Shown piece by piece: positions 1-6,454 of a stretch of 14,909 nucleotides of DNA; the first letter of the stretch is position 1; each line of letters begins with the position of its first letter. The stretch is from positions 1-14,909 of the forward strand of contig CANQSW010000018.1 in NCBI GenBank assembly GCA_947626615.1. The letters are read 5' to 3'. Under the pieces are notes generated by a model, which searched no databases, was not told the origin of the DNA, and saw only the letters and a list, made by a program, of their open reading frames with translations. A program made the position numbers and the translations under genes. Origin of the DNA: an uncultured Peptococcaceae bacterium. Its GTDB lineage: Bacteria > Bacillota > Dehalobacteriia > UBA4068 > UBA4997.

Positions 1-1
1 C

Positions 2-1351
2 CGGGTGCAGACGCCAACGCTGGCTATCATCGTGCGCCGCGCGCAGGAGATCGCGGCTTTTCAACCGGAGGAATATTTCGAGCTGAAAGCGGATTTTGCC
101 GCCAAAGACGCCGCCTATTGGGGGCTCTGGCAGGGCGCGGACGGCAATTCGCGTATCTCCAGCCGGGCCGCCGTCACCGCCCTGGCGGACAAGCTGAAAA
201 ACGCCGCAGGCCAGGTGCAGAGCGTGCGCCGCGAGGAGAAAAGCCAGCCCCCGCCGCAGCTTTACGACCTGACGGAGCTGCAGCGCGACTGCAACCGGCG
301 CTACGGCTTCTCCGCCCAAAAGACGCTGGACTTGGCGCAAAGCCTGTACGAGACGCACAAGCTGCTGACCTATCCCCGCACGGACAGCCGCTATCTTTCC
401 GACGACCTGCTGCCCCGGCTGCCCGGCCGGGTGAAAAATCTGGCCGCCTTGCCGGAATTTGCTGCGGCCGCCGCGCCGCTGCTGGCGCGGGGCGCGCTGC
501 CCCGGCCCGGCAAGCGCGTCGTCGATAACGCCAAGGTGACGGATCACCACGCGATAATCCCCACGGAGGGGCGGCTGAACACGGCGCGTCTTTCGGCGGA
601 CGAACGGCGGGTGTTCCGGCTGGTGGCGCTGCGTTTTCTGGCCGTGTTTTATCCCGCGCACCGCTATGCCGCTACCGTGGTGCTGACTGCCGCAGCCGGG
701 GAGAGCTTCGTCTCCAAGGGGCAGGAGGAGCTGCAGCCCGGCTGGACGGCGCTCTATGAGCAGCTGAAGCAGACCGAGCAGCAGGAGGCCGCCAAACCGC
801 CCAAAAAGGCCAAGGCCGAAAGCGAGGAGCAGGCCCTGCCAAATCTGGCGGCAGGCGAGGCCGTGCAGCTGCAAAAAACGCGCGTGCAGCAGAAAAAGAC
901 GCAGCCGCCCAAGCCCTACACCGAGGCCAGCCTGCTTTCCGCCATGGAAAACGCCGGCCGCTTCGTGGAGGACGAAGCGCTGCGCGAGCAGCTGAAGGAG
1001 GGCGGCCTCGGCACGCCGGCCACGCGCGCCGCGATCATCGAGCGGCTGTTGACGGTGGGCTACATAAAGCGGCAGGGCAAGGCGCTGCTGCCGACGGAAA
1101 AGGGCGAAAAGTTGGTGGCCGTGGTGCCGGAACCCTTAAAATCTCCGGAGACGACGGGCAAATGGGAAAAAGGCCTGGCCGCCATTGCCGACGGCCGCAT
1201 GAGCCGCGACGTTTTTATGGCGAGCATTCGGCGCTACGTGACTTTTCTGGTGCAGGATTGCCGCACTTCCGCCCGGTATATGCGCTTTCCGGCGGAGCAG
1301 CGGCGCGGCAGAAAAAACGCCGCCAAACGCCGCCCGGCCAAACCCAGCTGA
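2..1351 (+). CDS. topB: DNA topoisomerase III-like type IA topoisomerase, 5'-truncated by window edge
   Basis: The C-terminal two-thirds of a type IA topoisomerase, which passes single strands through a transient 5'-phosphotyrosine break to relax or decatenate DNA. The reading frame is already open at base 2 (codon Arg, then VQTPTLAIIVRR, the family's conserved GRVQTPTL segment), so the Toprim domain and true start lie outside the window. The GTG at base 5 is an internal valine. The catalytic motif LLTYPRTDSRYL is visible, with the active-site tyrosine codon at 371-373. Later come TDHHAIIPT (about 538-570) and the GLGTPATRAAIIERL block (about 1006-1050). A charged Lys/Gln-rich insertion lies around 770-910. 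The tail is basic (RRGRKNAAKRR) and has no zinc-finger cysteines, as in TopB rather than TopA. No intrinsic terminator is seen before ridA. Confidence 0.93.
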   Translation, partial: RVQTPTLAIIVRRAQEIAAFQPEEYFELKADFAAKDAAYWGLWQGADGNSRISSRAAVTALADKLKNAAGQVQSVRREEKSQPPPQLYDLTELQRDCNRRYGFSAQKTLDLAQSLYETHKLLTYPRTDSRYLSDDLLPRLPGRVKNLAALPEFAAAAAPLLARGALPRPGKRVVDNAKVTDHHAIIPTEGRLNTARLSADERRVFRLVALRFLAVFYPAHRYAATVVLTAAAGESFVSKGQEELQPGWTALYEQLKQTEQQEAAKPPKKAKAESEEQALPNLAAGEAVQLQKTRVQQKKTQPPKPYTEASLLSAMENAGRFVEDEALREQLKEGGLGTPATRAAIIERLLTVGYIKRQGKALLPTEKGEKLVAVVPEPLKSPETTGKWEKGLAAIADGRMSRDVFMASIRRYVTFLVQDCRTSARYMRFPAEQRRGRKNAAKRRPAKPS

Positions 1352-1356
1352 ACGGC

Positions 1357-1385
1357 TTGCCAAAACGCGGCCGGAATGTTATAAT
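1357..1385 (+). promoter_or_regulatory. Predicted sigma-A promoter of ridA
   Basis: TTGCCA (1357-1362), a 17-nt spacer and a perfect TATAAT (1380-1385), 52 bp upstream of the ridA ATG. A second TATAAT at 1404-1409 has no matching -35 box at normal spacing. This is a consensus match only; no start site has been mapped. Confidence 0.65.
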
Positions 1386-1437
1386 TTAAGACGAATTTTG
1401 CCGTATAATATTGCAATATTTTAAGGAGGTGATACTT

Positions 1438-1815
1438 ATGAAGAAACAGATCGCGACCGATAAAGCCCCGGCGGCGCTGGGGCCGTATTCGCAGGCTATC
1501 CAGGCGGGCGGGCTGCTGTTTGCGTCCGGCCAGGTGCCGATCGTCCCCGCGACGGGCGAGCTGGCGGGCGCGGACATCGAAACGCAGGCAAAGCAGGTGT
1601 TCGATAACCTGCGCGAGGTGCTGGCGGCCGCCGGGACGGATTTTGGCAAGGTGGTGAAAACGACGGTCTTTTTGACCGATCTGGCCAATTTCGCCACGGT
1701 GAACGAGATCTACGCCGGTTACTTCACCGCGCCCTATCCGGCGCGCTCCTGCGTGCAGATCGCGGCGCTGCCCAAAGGCGCTTTGTTGGAGGTGGAGCTC
1801 ATCGCCGAAATTTGA
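1438..1815 (+). CDS. ridA: RidA family enamine/imine deaminase
   Basis: A 125-residue protein of normal RidA (YjgF/YER057c/UK114) length. RidA hydrolyses reactive 2-aminoacrylate and related enamines released by PLP-dependent serine/threonine dehydratases, protecting PLP enzymes. The hallmark motifs are GPYSQAI (15-21, with Tyr17), FASGQVPI (28-35) and PARSCVQIAALPKGALLEVE (101-120). These include Arg103 and Glu118, which match the carboxylate-binding arginine and catalytic-pocket glutamate of the family. The ATG at 1438 is chosen over the upstream in-frame ATG at 1411 because a near-perfect ribosome binding site (AAGGAGGTGAT, about 1422-1432) sits just before it, and because RidA proteins begin at this point. 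The gene is preceded by its own promoter and has no obvious terminator behind it, so it could be co-transcribed with the VanZ-like gene. Confidence 0.95.
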   Translation: MKKQIATDKAPAALGPYSQAIQAGGLLFASGQVPIVPATGELAGADIETQAKQVFDNLREVLAAAGTDFGKVVKTTVFLTDLANFATVNEIYAGYFTAPYPARSCVQIAALPKGALLEVELIAEI

Positions 1816-1912
1816 CGGGCAAAAGCGGCCAAGCGCCGCAAATTTGTGTGAAAAGTGTATGTGAATTTTGTACTGTTTGTGATCCGTATAGTTGTGAAAT
1901 GAGGTGTATTAT

Positions 1913-2449
1913 ATGCTTTTGGGGTATATTCTGTTCATTTTGCCGCCGGTCGCAGTGCTGGCGGCATTGGTCTATCTGCCGTTTTGGCTGTTGCAGCGGC
2001 GGCGCGGCGTGCGCCTGCCCTGGTGGGTGCATTTGGCGCGCTATGCGCTGGCGGGGTGCGTGTTCTCGCTTTTGTATCTGACGATATTTTGGGCGATAGA
2101 CGAAAACACGTTCCCGGTCATGTATCATTTTTATAACCTGCGGCCGTTCGTCTGGCTGACGGAGGTTTACGAAATGGGCGCGGCCAAAATGCTGCGGCAG
2201 CTGGCGCTGAACGTGCTGATGTTCGTGCCGCTGGGGCTGCTGCTGCCCGCGTCTTTTCAGCGTATGCGGCGTTTTGAGGCGACGGCGGGCGTGGTGCTGG
2301 CGACGACGCTGCTGATCGAGATCGCGCAGTATTTCATCGGGCGGAGCGCCGACGTCGACGACGTTATCATGAACTTTTTGGGCGGCGTTATCGGCTTCGG
2401 TCTGTTTGGGGCGCTGGATAAGCTGCGGCGCCGCGGCGGCAAAAAATAG
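1913..2449 (+). CDS. VanZ-family integral membrane protein
   Basis: A 178-residue hydrophobic protein with about five membrane segments: roughly residues 3-23, 40-60, 91-112, 122-140 and 148-168. The C-terminal half carries the VanZ-like pattern: NVLMFVPLGLLLP, then IEIAQYFIGRSADVDDVIMN, then a glycine-rich last helix (FLGGVIGFGLFG). VanZ itself gives low-level teicoplanin resistance by an unknown mechanism, and most chromosomal members have no assigned function, so no role is claimed. The ATG at 1913 is preferred over GTG at 1904 because GAGGTG (1901-1906) would be its ribosome binding site. The gene stands alone between ridA and a strong bidirectional terminator. No convincing promoter was found in the 97 bp after ridA. 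Confidence 0.85.
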   Translation: MLLGYILFILPPVAVLAALVYLPFWLLQRRRGVRLPWWVHLARYALAGCVFSLLYLTIFWAIDENTFPVMYHFYNLRPFVWLTEVYEMGAAKMLRQLALNVLMFVPLGLLLPASFQRMRRFEATAGVVLATTLLIEIAQYFIGRSADVDDVIMNFLGGVIGFGLFGALDKLRRRGGKK

Positions 2450-2500
2450 CGGCGTCGTCAGCTTAAAGCAAACAACGCCGCAATAACGGTGACGCAACTT

Positions 2501-2532
2501 AAAAAAAGGGGGGGCTAAGCCTCCCTTTTTTT
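2501..2532. terminator. Bidirectional rho-independent terminator
   Basis: An A7-G7-C stem, a TAA loop and a complementary GCCTCCC-T7 arm form a hairpin with poly-A on one side and poly-T on the other. It can therefore end both the VanZ-like gene (+) and tcdA (-), which converge here. Confidence 0.85.
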
Positions 2533-2606
2533 GCGTCTGAAAAACCAACGGGCAGCCGGGCGGCAGACGGCATAAAGGCTATAGCCTTGCTCCGTTCAAA
2601 CTATAT

Positions 2607-3332
2607 TTATAGCTGCCGTGCGGCCAGCTCGATCAGGTCTTTCACGACCTCGCTTGCGATGAGCAGCCCCGCCGCCGCCGGCACGAAGGCCGTGCTGCCC
2701 GGTATCTGTCGGCGGCCGCTATCTTCCGCCGTATCGCCAAGGGGAGCGAGCGGCGGCTCTTTGGAATATACCACTTTCAGCTTTTCAATGCCGCGGCGGC
2801 GCAGCTCGTGCCGCATCACCTTGGCCAGCGGGCAGACGGAGGTGCTGTAAATATCCGCCACTTGGAAGGCGGCGGGATCCAGCTTGTTGCCCGCGCCCAT
2901 AGAGCTGATGAGCGGCGTGCCGGCGTTTTGGGCGCTCTCCGCCAGGGCCAGCTTGCCGGTCACGGTATCGATAGCGTCCACGACGTAGTCATAGGCGGCA
3001 AAATCGAACTGGCCGGCCGTCTCCGGCGTGAAAAAAACCTTGTGGACGGTTATCTTGGCCGCCGGGTTGATATCGTGGCAGCGCTGGGCCGCCGCGTCCA
3101 CCTTATATTGGCCGAGCGTTTTATGCGTGGCGTGCAGCTGCCGGTTCAGGTTGGTCAGGCTGAATACGTCCGCGTCTATCAGATCCAGCGCGCCGACGCC
3201 GGAGCGGACTAGCGCCTCCACCACGTAGCCGCCGACCCCGCCGACGCCGAAAACGGCGACCCGGGACGCGGCCAGACGCTGCATTGCTGCCGGGCCGAGC
3301 AAAAGTTCGGTGCGGGAAAATTGTCCAAGCAT
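2607..3332 (-). CDS. tcdA: tRNA threonylcarbamoyladenosine dehydratase (ThiF/E1-like)
   Basis: A 241-residue ThiF/MoeB-fold enzyme. TcdA (YgdL/CsdL) uses ATP to cyclise the t6A37 base of ANN-decoding tRNAs to ct6A. Seen in the protein: the nucleotide-binding loop GVGGVGG (29-35), Asp53 and Asp55 after the second beta strand, the NLNRQ motif (61-65), DAIDTVTGK in the middle, SSMGAGNKLDP, then PLAKVMRHELRRRGI, and PGSTAFVPAAAGLLIA near the C-terminus. MoeB and ThiF themselves carry a zinc-binding pair of CxxC motifs, which is absent here; this supports TcdA. The start is set by AGGAGG six bases upstream of the ATG (plus-strand 3339-3344). It is divergent from aroF, and a strong promoter on its own strand lies about 55-85 bp upstream. 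Confidence 0.9.
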   Translation of the reverse strand: MLGQFSRTELLLGPAAMQRLAASRVAVFGVGGVGGYVVEALVRSGVGALDLIDADVFSLTNLNRQLHATHKTLGQYKVDAAAQRCHDINPAAKITVHKVFFTPETAGQFDFAAYDYVVDAIDTVTGKLALAESAQNAGTPLISSMGAGNKLDPAAFQVADIYSTSVCPLAKVMRHELRRRGIEKLKVVYSKEPPLAPLGDTAEDSGRRQIPGSTAFVPAAAGLLIASEVVKDLIELAARQL

Positions 3333-3387
3333 GGCGCGCCTCCTTTGCGTTTATGCCAACGCCGGCCACGGGGGCAGGCTTGGTTTT

Positions 3388-3416
3388 ATTTTATTATTTT
3401 GGCGTTGGCTTGTCAA
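3388..3416 (-). promoter_or_regulatory. Predicted sigma-A promoter of tcdA
   Basis: Read on the minus strand: TTGACA (plus coordinates 3411-3416), a 17-nt spacer, and TAAAAT (3388-3393). The -35 box is perfect and the -10 box has one mismatch. It faces away from the aroF promoter, with 26 bp between the two -35 boxes. Confidence 0.75.
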
Positions 3417-3451
3417 CAGCGGCCGCGCTGTCGGCGTTTGTCTTGACAAAC
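3416..3451. promoter_or_regulatory. Two palindromes in the tcdA/aroF divergent promoter region (operator candidates)
   Basis: Palindrome 1 is ACAGCG-gccg-CGCTGT (3416-3431), with perfect 6-bp arms; it touches the tcdA -35 box. Palindrome 2 is GTTTGTC-tt-GACAAAC (3436-3451), with perfect 7-bp arms; it covers the whole aroF -35 hexamer, so a bound protein would block RNA polymerase. The palindromes are seen directly; their use as operators is inferred, and no regulator is encoded in the window. Confidence 0.4.
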
Positions 3452-3471
3452 AACGGGAATTAGGCTAAAAT
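3443..3471 (+). promoter_or_regulatory. Predicted sigma-A promoter of aroF
   Basis: TTGACA (3443-3448), a 17-nt spacer and TAAAAT (3466-3471). It would give a leader of about 80 nt before the aroF start. Confidence 0.8.
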
Positions 3472-3483
3472 AGCAGATATATG

Positions 3484-3501
3484 CGGCCGGGCAGCCGGCC
3501 G
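3484..3501 (+). other. GC-rich hairpin in the aroF leader
   Basis: CGGCCGG-gcag-CCGGCCG, with perfect 7-bp arms, lies early in the predicted aroF 5' untranslated region. No T-run follows, so it is not a classical terminator by itself. It may stabilise the mRNA or be incidental in GC-rich DNA. I see no leader peptide rich in Phe, Tyr or Trp codons, and no T-box. Confidence 0.35.
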
Positions 3502-3560
3502 TCAGCACGGTAGGATATCGAAAGCAACAAAAATTTTCAAAAAAAGGAGAATGGTAGGAA

Positions 3561-4577
3561 ATGATCGTAATTCTAAAACCCCAAGCGCCGGAACAAAAGG
3601 TGCGGCAGCTGATCGAGGGCTTTGAGGCGCAAAATCTGAAAATACACTTCAGCGAGGGCGAAAACAGCACGATAATCGGCCTGGTGGGCGACGTGGCCCA
3701 CGTGGATATCGAGCAGGTGCTGGCTAACGACGTGGTGGCCGACGTGCGGCGTATCAGCGAACCGTACAAGGCGGCCAACCGCCGCTTCCATCCGCAGGAT
3801 ACGGTGGTGGAGGTGTGCGGCCGCAAGATCGGCGCGGGCTATTTCGCGGTGATCGCCGGGCCGTGCTCGGTGGAGAGCCAGCCGCAGATGGAAATGGTGG
3901 CGGCCTCCGTCAAGGCAAGCGGGGCGGCGTTTCTGCGCGGCGGCGCGTTCAAGCCGCGTACCTCGCCTTATTCCTTTCAGGGGCTGGAGGGAGAGGGCTT
4001 AAAGCTGCTGGCCGCGGCCAAGGCGGCCACGGGCCTGCCGATCGTGACCGAGATCATGAGCGAGGATCAGCTGGACGATTTTGCCGACGTGGATATCATA
4101 CAGGTGGGCGCGCGGAATATGCAGAACTTCCGCCTGCTGAAGGCGCTGGGGCATTGCGATAAGCCCATTTTGCTGAAGCGGGGGCTGGCCAACACCATCG
4201 AGGAGCTGCTGATGAGCGCGGAATATATTCTCGCCGGCGGCAACGAGCGCGTTATCCTCTGCGAGCGCGGTATCCGCACCTTTGAGACGTGTATCCGCAA
4301 CAATCTGGATATTTCCGCCGTGCCGGTGCTGAAACGGCAGACGCATCTGCCGGTCATTATCGACCCCAGCCACGCGGCGGGCAACACCTGGATGATCGAG
4401 CCGCTTTCCCGCGCGGCGATAGCGGCCGGGGCGGACGGTTTGATGATCGAGGTGCATAACAATCCGAAGGCGGCGCTCTGCGACGGCGCGCAAAGCCTGG
4501 ATATGCAGCAGTTTGCCGACCTCATGGTCGATCTGAAGCGGCGCGTTGCCTTTGAGGGGCGCGAGCTGCAGGGTTAA
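3561..4577 (+). CDS. aroF: 3-deoxy-7-phosphoheptulonate synthase (DAHP synthase), type I-beta with N-terminal ferredoxin-like domain
   Basis: Condenses phosphoenolpyruvate with erythrose 4-phosphate, the first step of the shikimate pathway, in the cytoplasm. The 338 residues match the I-beta type with an N-terminal ferredoxin-like domain (about 1-70), which in Thermotoga maritima confers tyrosine feedback inhibition. The catalytic barrel shows IAGPCSVES (98-106), LRGGAFKPRTSPYSFQG, QVGARNMQN, KPILLKRG, IDPSHAAGNTW and EVHNNP. The metal ligands line up as Cys102, His271, Glu297 and Asp308, almost the same numbers as in the Thermotoga enzyme. A ribosome binding site (AAGGAGA, 3544-3550) lies 11 bases before the ATG, slightly long. 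The gene has its own promoter and terminator, so it is probably transcribed alone. Other aromatic-pathway genes are not adjacent. Confidence 0.96.
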   Translation: MIVILKPQAPEQKVRQLIEGFEAQNLKIHFSEGENSTIIGLVGDVAHVDIEQVLANDVVADVRRISEPYKAANRRFHPQDTVVEVCGRKIGAGYFAVIAGPCSVESQPQMEMVAASVKASGAAFLRGGAFKPRTSPYSFQGLEGEGLKLLAAAKAATGLPIVTEIMSEDQLDDFADVDIIQVGARNMQNFRLLKALGHCDKPILLKRGLANTIEELLMSAEYILAGGNERVILCERGIRTFETCIRNNLDISAVPVLKRQTHLPVIIDPSHAAGNTWMIEPLSRAAIAAGADGLMIEVHNNPKAALCDGAQSLDMQQFADLMVDLKRRVAFEGRELQG

Positions 4578-4593
4578 AAGCCGTATAAGTTAA

Positions 4594-4629
4594 CGTCCGC
4601 TGCCGGCAAGCCGGGGCGGGCGTTTTTTT
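4594..4629 (+). terminator. Rho-independent terminator of aroF
   Basis: A GC-rich stem of about 12 bp (4594-4606 with 4611-4622, loop CAAG, one bulged G and two G-T pairs) is followed by T7 (4623-4629). It starts 16 bp after the aroF stop codon. Confidence 0.85.
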
Positions 4630-4639
4630 GGGAAAATTT

Positions 4640-4896
4640 AACGGATTTCAGGTTGATTTTGGTTTGCGTTAACAGAGAGTTTATATAGCCGGGCTAATAT
4701 ATAAGCGTAGCTTGTGAGTGTATAGAACGCGTAACGCAGTCGAGGGGGTGAGGCCCGGCACAGAGATACGTTAACTGCCATTTCGATTCTTTTTTGCACG
4801 ATCGACCGAACAAACTTTTTTGCAACGAAATTCATCATTACAACCAATCCTATACAAATAACCACGCGGAAAGCCGGGCCTTGCGCCCGGCTTTTT
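4640..4896 (+). ncRNA. Candidate small RNA or structured intergenic transcript
   Basis: The 417 bp between aroF and the MBOAT gene hold no convincing protein. The part between the aroF terminator and a second strong terminator is AT-richer than its surroundings. It has a possible long-range stem GCCGGGC/GCCCGGC (4688-4694 with 4753-4759), enclosed by GTTAAC/GTTAAC (4668-4673 with 4770-4775), and an inner AAGC-gta-GCTT hairpin (4703-4713). Then follow a direct repeat CTTTTTTGCA (4789-4798 and 4815-4824) and 38 nt without any G (4828-4865), just before the terminator hairpin. A structured 5' part, an unstructured stretch and a terminator is a common sRNA plan. No good promoter was found and no known RNA family was recognised, so this stays tentative. 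A 75-codon GTG-started frame on the minus strand (4638-4865) has no ribosome binding site or recognisable domain. Confidence 0.28.
4871..4896 (+). terminator. Strong rho-independent terminator upstream of the MBOAT operon
   Basis: AAGCCGGGC-cttgc-GCCCGGCTT, with perfect 9-bp arms (4871-4879 and 4885-4893), continues into a T5 run (4892-4896). It lies about 240 bp beyond the aroF terminator, which implies a separate plus-strand transcript between them or a backup for read-through. Confidence 0.85.
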
Positions 4897-4921
4897 GCGC
4901 GCCAAGCTTTGGCAAAAACTG

Positions 4922-4950
4922 TTGTAATTTCCGCGGTTTGCGTGTAAAAT
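4922..4950 (+). promoter_or_regulatory. Predicted sigma-A promoter of the MBOAT operon
   Basis: TTGTAA (4922-4927), a 17-nt spacer and TAAAAT (4945-4950), 44 bp before the MBOAT start codon. A palindrome, GCCAA-gct-TTGGC (4901-4913), ends 8 bp upstream of the -35 box and could be an activator or repressor site; that part is speculative. Confidence 0.7.
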
Positions 4951-4994
4951 ATACTTGGTTTTATCTAAGCCGAACCAGACTTCGGAGGCGTTCG

Positions 4995-6416
4995 ATGGTA
5001 TTTTCCAGTGTCGAATTTTTATGCGGCTTTCTGCCCGTCGTCCTGCTGCTGTATTTTCTGCTGCCGGGACGCCGGCTGAAAAACCGCTTTTTGCTGCTGG
5101 CCAGCCTCGGCTTTTACGCCTGGGGCGAGCCGCTTTACGTGCTGCTGATGCTGGCCTGCATCGCCGGCAACTGGGCGTTGGGTCTTTTGGCCGACGGCCG
5201 GCGCGGCGCCCTGCCGGGGCGGGCGGCGCTTTGCCTAATGCTCCTGTTCAACCTTTCGCTGCTCGGCGTGTTCAAATACGCGGGCTTCGTTATCGAGAGC
5301 CTGAACGCGGCCTTTGCGCTGGCGCTGCCGGTGCCGGAGGTCGTGCTGCCGATAGGCATTTCGTTCTTCACGTTTCAGGGTATGTCGTACGTGATCGACG
5401 TTTACCGGGGCGAGGCCAAGGCCCGCCGCAACCTGCTGGACGTAGGCCTTTACGTCGCCTTCTTCCCGCAGCTCATCGCCGGGCCGATCGTGCGCTATAA
5501 CACCATCGCGGCGGAGATCGACGGCCGCCGGGAGAACTGGCAGGATCTCTGCGCCGGTATCGACCTGTTCATTATCGGCCTGGCGAAGAAGATGCTGCTG
5601 GCGAATAACTTCGCAATCGTGGCGGACAAGCTGTTCAACGCGGGCGGCTATGCCTCGCTTTCGGTGGGCGCGGCCTGGCTGGGGGCAATAGCCTACACCC
5701 TGCAAATATATTTCGACTTCGGCGGCTATTCTGATATGGCGATAGGGCTGGGGCGAATGTTCGGTTTTCATTTTCTGCCGAACTTCAATTATCCGTATAT
5801 CTCCCGCAGCGTCACGGAATTTTGGCGGCGCTGGCATATGTCGCTTTCCGGCTGGTTCCGCGATTATGTTTATATCCCGCTGGGCGGCAACCGGCGCGGC
5901 CGGGGGCGGCAGGTGCTGAACCTGTTCATCGTCTGGCTGCTCACCGGCCTCTGGCACGGCGCGAACTGGACTTTTCTGGCCTGGGGGCTGTATTATTGCC
6001 TGTTTCTGGTGATCGAAAAGCTGACGGGCCTCTCCGAGAAGCTGCCTAAAGTGCCGGTGCTGAGCAATCTGCTGGTGCTGCTGGTCGTTATCTGCGGCTG
6101 GGTGCTGTTCCGCGCGCCGGATATCGCCGGGGCGGGCGAATATCTGGGCGCGATGTTCGGCGTCTTCGGCAACCCGCTGACGGACGAGACGTTTTTCTAT
6201 CAGCTGGGCGAAAACAAGGTGCAGCTGATGTTGGCGGCGCTGGCGGCTACGCCGGTGCTGCCGTGGCTCGCGAAAAAGCTGCCACGCCTGCAGACCTTTG
6301 CCTGGGGGCTGCCGTTTGGCTGCTGCCGCGACCTCTTTTTGCTGCTGTTGCTTTTGCTGGGGCTGGCGTCGCTGGCCAAGGGCAGCTTTAACCCGTTCAT
6401 TTACTTCAACTTCTGA
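4995..6416 (+). CDS. MBOAT-family O-acyltransferase (AlgI/DltB type)
   Basis: A 473-residue multi-pass membrane acyltransferase. Relatives move acyl groups across the membrane to surface polymers: AlgI for alginate acetylation, DltB for teichoic acid D-alanylation, PatA/PatB-type systems for peptidoglycan. Seen in order: several N-terminal hydrophobic helices, FFPQLIAGPIVRY, the family core YFDFGGYSDMAIGLGRMFGF, FWRRWHMSLSGWFRDYVYIPLGG with His281, and LTGLWHGANWTFLAWG with His321, which corresponds to the essential MBOAT histidine (His322 in AlgI). The ATG at 4995 follows GGAGG by six bases, and the protein then starts as family members do; the longer frame back to 4794 would run through the terminator and promoter. 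It lies 38 bp before a DHHW-family gene, its usual partner. The acceptor polymer is unknown; with no dltA or dltC nearby, acetylation is likelier than D-alanylation. Confidence 0.93.
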   Translation: MVFSSVEFLCGFLPVVLLLYFLLPGRRLKNRFLLLASLGFYAWGEPLYVLLMLACIAGNWALGLLADGRRGALPGRAALCLMLLFNLSLLGVFKYAGFVIESLNAAFALALPVPEVVLPIGISFFTFQGMSYVIDVYRGEAKARRNLLDVGLYVAFFPQLIAGPIVRYNTIAAEIDGRRENWQDLCAGIDLFIIGLAKKMLLANNFAIVADKLFNAGGYASLSVGAAWLGAIAYTLQIYFDFGGYSDMAIGLGRMFGFHFLPNFNYPYISRSVTEFWRRWHMSLSGWFRDYVYIPLGGNRRGRGRQVLNLFIVWLLTGLWHGANWTFLAWGLYYCLFLVIEKLTGLSEKLPKVPVLSNLLVLLVVICGWVLFRAPDIAGAGEYLGAMFGVFGNPLTDETFFYQLGENKVQLMLAALAATPVLPWLAKKLPRLQTFAWGLPFGCCRDLFLLLLLLLGLASLAKGSFNPFIYFNF

Positions 6417-6454
6417 TATTTTGGCGCAAACGCGGTGGAAAGGAGGCGCGCCCC

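Noticed and set aside
1799..2548. 249-codon open frame on the minus strand over the VanZ-like gene
   Set aside because: The plus-strand protein has clear membrane helices and VanZ motifs; the minus frame is Gln/Arg/His-rich and runs through the bidirectional terminator.
2575..2588. Perfect palindrome AAGGCTATAGCCTT downstream of tcdA
   Set aside because: It lies between two convergent gene ends with no promoter beside it; a minor hairpin next to an already sufficient terminator is the simplest reading.
3551..3625. 24-codon upstream frame overlapping the aroF start (ATG at 3551)
   Set aside because: Its ATG is only one base after the AAGGAGA site, too close for initiation, and the codons show no aromatic-residue bias expected of an attenuator peptide.
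4638..4865. 75-codon GTG-started frame on the minus strand in the aroF-MBOAT gap
   Set aside because: No ribosome binding site, no promoter, and no known domain; it crosses the structured, terminator-bounded interval. Mentioned under the RNA candidate instead.
4794..4994. N-terminal extension of the MBOAT frame
   Set aside because: The extra 67 codons would run through the terminator and the promoter. The ATG at 4995 has a proper GGAGG site and the family-typical N-terminus.
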